This document shows positions 62,300 through 64,000 of a DNA stretch of 64,000 bases, one piece after another. The position numbers were made by a program, and so were the translations under genes. The notes under the pieces are model-generated. The model did no database searches, was not told where the DNA came from, and saw nothing but the letters and a program-made list of their open reading frames with translations. This stretch comes from Paractinoplanes aksuensis (GTDB taxonomy: Bacteria; Actinomycetota; Actinomycetes; Mycobacteriales; Micromonosporaceae): positions 1-64,000 of the forward strand of contig NZ_JAMYJR010000009.1 of NCBI RefSeq assembly GCF_024137025.1, given 5' to 3'. The first letter of the stretch is position 1. Each line of letters starts with the position of its first letter.

Positions 62300-63331
62300 T
62301 CAGGCCTTGGGGGTCAGGTCGAAGTTGATGACCTGCTCCGGCTTGAGACCGGGGTCGATCTGGCCGGAACCCTGCAGGATCGCGATCGAGCGGGCGACGC
62401 GCTCGGCGTCGAGGGCGCCGACCGGGATGCCGGCGGCGGCCGACTTGACGTACGGGCCCATCAGCGTGAGCTCGGCCGCGACACCCTCGGGCTTGGCCGT
62501 CTGCACGTACTTCGGCGTGATCTTGCCGGCCTCGTCGGGGTTCGCGATGGAGTCGGCGAGACCCTTGAGCAGCGCCTCGGTGAACTTCTTGACCTTCTCG
62601 GGGTTGTCCTGCGCGTACTTGGTCGACGTGATCAGCACGTTGCCGTAGAGGTCCTGCAGGTAGTCGCTGTAGGGCAGGACGACGGCCTTCTTCTTCGACA
62701 CCGTCTCGACGGTCGGCTTGCCCACCACGAACTGGCCGATGGCCTGGCTGCGGCCGGAGGCGAGCTGGCCGATCAGTTCCTGGGCCTGGCCGTTCTGGAA
62801 CTTGACCTTGGTGTCGTCGATGTTGGCCAGCTTGGCGTACGTCGGGAACAGCGTGCGCACGACCGAGCCGGGGGCATCGGAGATCGTCTTGCCCTCGAGG
62901 TCCTTGGGCGAGTTGATCTTGTTGCCGTCGAGCGCGATGATCGCGGCCATCGTGCGCTGCTGGATGGCCGACACGGCGGTGAAGCCGGTGGTCTTGTCCT
63001 TGCCGCCGGCGGCGATGAGGCCACCGGTGAGGTCGATCGGCGTGAACTGGGCCTGACCGGACACGATCGACTTGATGTTCTCGCCGGAGCCCTTGCCCGG
63101 GTTGATCGTGACGTCGAAGCCCGCGTCCTTGAAGTAGCCCTTCTCGAGCGCGACGTACGCGTACGAGTCACGGCCGAAGGTGCCGAACGAGGTCAGGTAA
63201 GTGATCTTCTCGAGCGAGGCGCCGCTGCCACCGTCGCCGTCAGCCGAGTCGTCGCTGCATCCAGCGGCCGCGCTCATGGTGAGAGCAAGCGCGCCGGCGA
63301 CAACGGAACGTACGAGGGTCCTTCTGTGCAC
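62300..63331 (-). CDS. ABC transporter substrate-binding lipoprotein (NMT1/SsuA type)
   Basis: 343-aa lipoprotein. The lipobox AAGC (Cys 25) follows a signal (LVRSVVAGALALTMSAA). The mature part begins SLEKITYLTSFGTFGRDSYA and includes EKGYFKDAGFDVTINPGKGS, typical of NMT1/THI5-like and aliphatic sulfonate binding proteins. The ligand cannot be read. GTG start at 63331 with AAGGA seven bases upstream; an ATG-type frame further upstream lacks a signal sequence. It precedes the permease and is divergent to an LLM-class oxidoreductase gene, which hints at organosulfur or heterocycle use. Confidence 0.92.
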   Translation of the reverse strand: MHRRTLVRSVVAGALALTMSAAAGCSDDSADGDGGSGASLEKITYLTSFGTFGRDSYAYVALEKGYFKDAGFDVTINPGKGSGENIKSIVSGQAQFTPIDLTGGLIAAGGKDKTTGFTAVSAIQQRTMAAIIALDGNKINSPKDLEGKTISDAPGSVVRTLFPTYAKLANIDDTKVKFQNGQAQELIGQLASGRSQAIGQFVVGKPTVETVSKKKAVVLPYSDYLQDLYGNVLITSTKYAQDNPEKVKKFTEALLKGLADSIANPDEAGKITPKYVQTAKPEGVAAELTLMGPYVKSAAAGIPVGALDAERVARSIAILQGSGQIDPGLKPEQVINFDLTPKA

Positions 63332-63564
63332 CGTAGATCCTTCCCGACCTGGTGCGGTCGAATGGGGAACCGGCAACCCGGCAATTGGCACACCGGGGCC
63401 GTGAGGGGTCGAACGTGGGGCAGTGGTGTCCCGACGGGGATCGTAGGGCAAACTGGCACATGCATCGATGACAGGTTCGTCTCAAAAGCCGAAGTAGACG
63501 GATGCGCCGATGTTCGAGCAGGATGAGCCGGGTATGCGCCCAGCTCGGTTTATGAGGGACGATG

Positions 63565-64000
63565 ATGCGCGTTTGTCTGTTCGTCGAACCGCACCGGGGT
63601 GCGACGTACGACACTCAATTGAACTTCGCCCGTCACACCGAGGACGCCGGTTTCGAGGGCCTGTTGCGGGCCGATCATTACCGTGCGTTGACCCCCGAGC
63701 CGGGCCTGCCGGGCCCCACCGACGCGTGGATCACGCTGGCCGGACTGGCCCGCGAGACCCGTACGCTGCGGATCGGGACATTGGTCAACTCCGCTACGTT
63801 CCGTATGCCCGGTCCACTGTCGATCATGGTGGCGCAGGTCGACCAGATGAGCGGCGGCCGGGTCGAGCTGGGCATGGGCGCGGGCTGGGTCGAGCGCGAG
63901 CACACGGCGTACGGCATTCCCTTCCCCGCGGTCGGCGAGCGCTTCGACCGGCTCGAGGAGCAGCTGGAGATCCTCACGGGACTTTGGGGCACACCCGAGG
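63565..64000 (+). CDS. LLM-class flavin-dependent oxidoreductase (5' part)
   Basis: The first 145 residues of a luciferase-like monooxygenase; the gene runs off the window. RVCLFVEPHRGATYDTQLNF, FEGLLRADHYRALTPEPG, LRIGTLVNSATFRMPGPLSI and GRVELGMGAGWVEREHTAYG are family-typical and suggest an F420- or FMN-dependent enzyme. ATG 63565 is chosen over 63562 because AGGGA lies five bases upstream. Divergent from the binding-protein gene, with a 233-bp shared upstream region in which I see no riboswitch. Confidence 0.9.
   Translation, partial: MRVCLFVEPHRGATYDTQLNFARHTEDAGFEGLLRADHYRALTPEPGLPGPTDAWITLAGLARETRTLRIGTLVNSATFRMPGPLSIMVAQVDQMSGGRVELGMGAGWVEREHTAYGIPFPAVGERFDRLEEQLEILTGLWGTPE

Noticed and set aside
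63332..63564. TPP or other riboswitch before the NMT1-type binding protein
   Set aside because: No CTGAGA-type thi-box on the minus strand; nothing conserved visible.

Overview
The window is high-GC, densely coded actinobacterial chromosome. It has GTG starts, many 1-4 nt stop/start overlaps, a SARP regulator, an ECF sigma/zinc anti-sigma pair, an Eis-like acetyltransferase, a LigD-type polymerase domain and a Gly-Cys-Val tRNA cluster. A Micromonosporaceae host (Actinoplanes-like) fits best, but this is inferred from gene style and not from a marker gene.

Layout. (1) 241-2955: a SARP/AfsR-type regulator. (2) 2977-18824: an island-like block bounded by two direct copies of a hairpin-forming repeat, the right copy touching the 3' end of tRNA-Val. 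It holds a tightly overlapping four-gene minus-strand operon (14444 to 3250): a 1569-aa GHKL-ATPase/SF2-helicase fusion, a NERD-nuclease/SF1-helicase protein, a DrmA-like helicase and a DrmB-like DUF1998 protein. The last two are core DISARM families, but no DISARM methyltransferase, DrmC phospholipase-D protein, DrmD or DrmE is present. This is the best candidate for an undescribed (anti-phage) system. Upstream of it lies a transposon graveyard: an IS5-like relic and an IS256-family transposase gene split by a complete but dead IS1380-family element with a CTAG target duplication. (3) 18822-19094: tRNA-Val, -Cys and -Gly on the minus strand.

(4) 19285-30242: Eis-like acetyltransferase, a small protein made of 21 consecutive Ser-x-x triplets, a secreted CocE-type hydrolase divergent from a TetR regulator, a flavin-oxidase-like protein, an asymmetric heterodimeric ABC exporter, and a ferric-reductase-like / FMN-binding / ApbE redox operon. 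(5) 30407-33393: three late cobalamin genes (cobL, cobM, cobK). (6) 33506-44508: glucose-6-phosphate dehydrogenase, a GlxA-type regulator, a frameshifted TAP-type peptidase gene, hypothetical proteins, a penicillin-acylase-family hydrolase, and an ArsR-type regulator with a striking palindrome that leads an ABC transporter operon. (7) 44610-48430: a broken LPxTG-type surface protein gene, small hypothetical genes and a membrane alpha/beta hydrolase. (8) 48502-64000: amylosucrase-like GH13 enzyme, PAS-GGDEF diguanylate cyclase, acyl-CoA dehydrogenase, LigD-type polymerase domain, an ECF sigma / zinc anti-sigma / ABC transporter operon, a secreted beta-propeller, an NMT1-type ABC uptake pair, and the start of an LLM-class flavin oxidoreductase cut by the window edge.

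Several genes are broken by single-base shifts, two of them in G/C runs. Base-calling error is a live alternative to true pseudogenization for those. All family calls come from motif reading; no database search was run.
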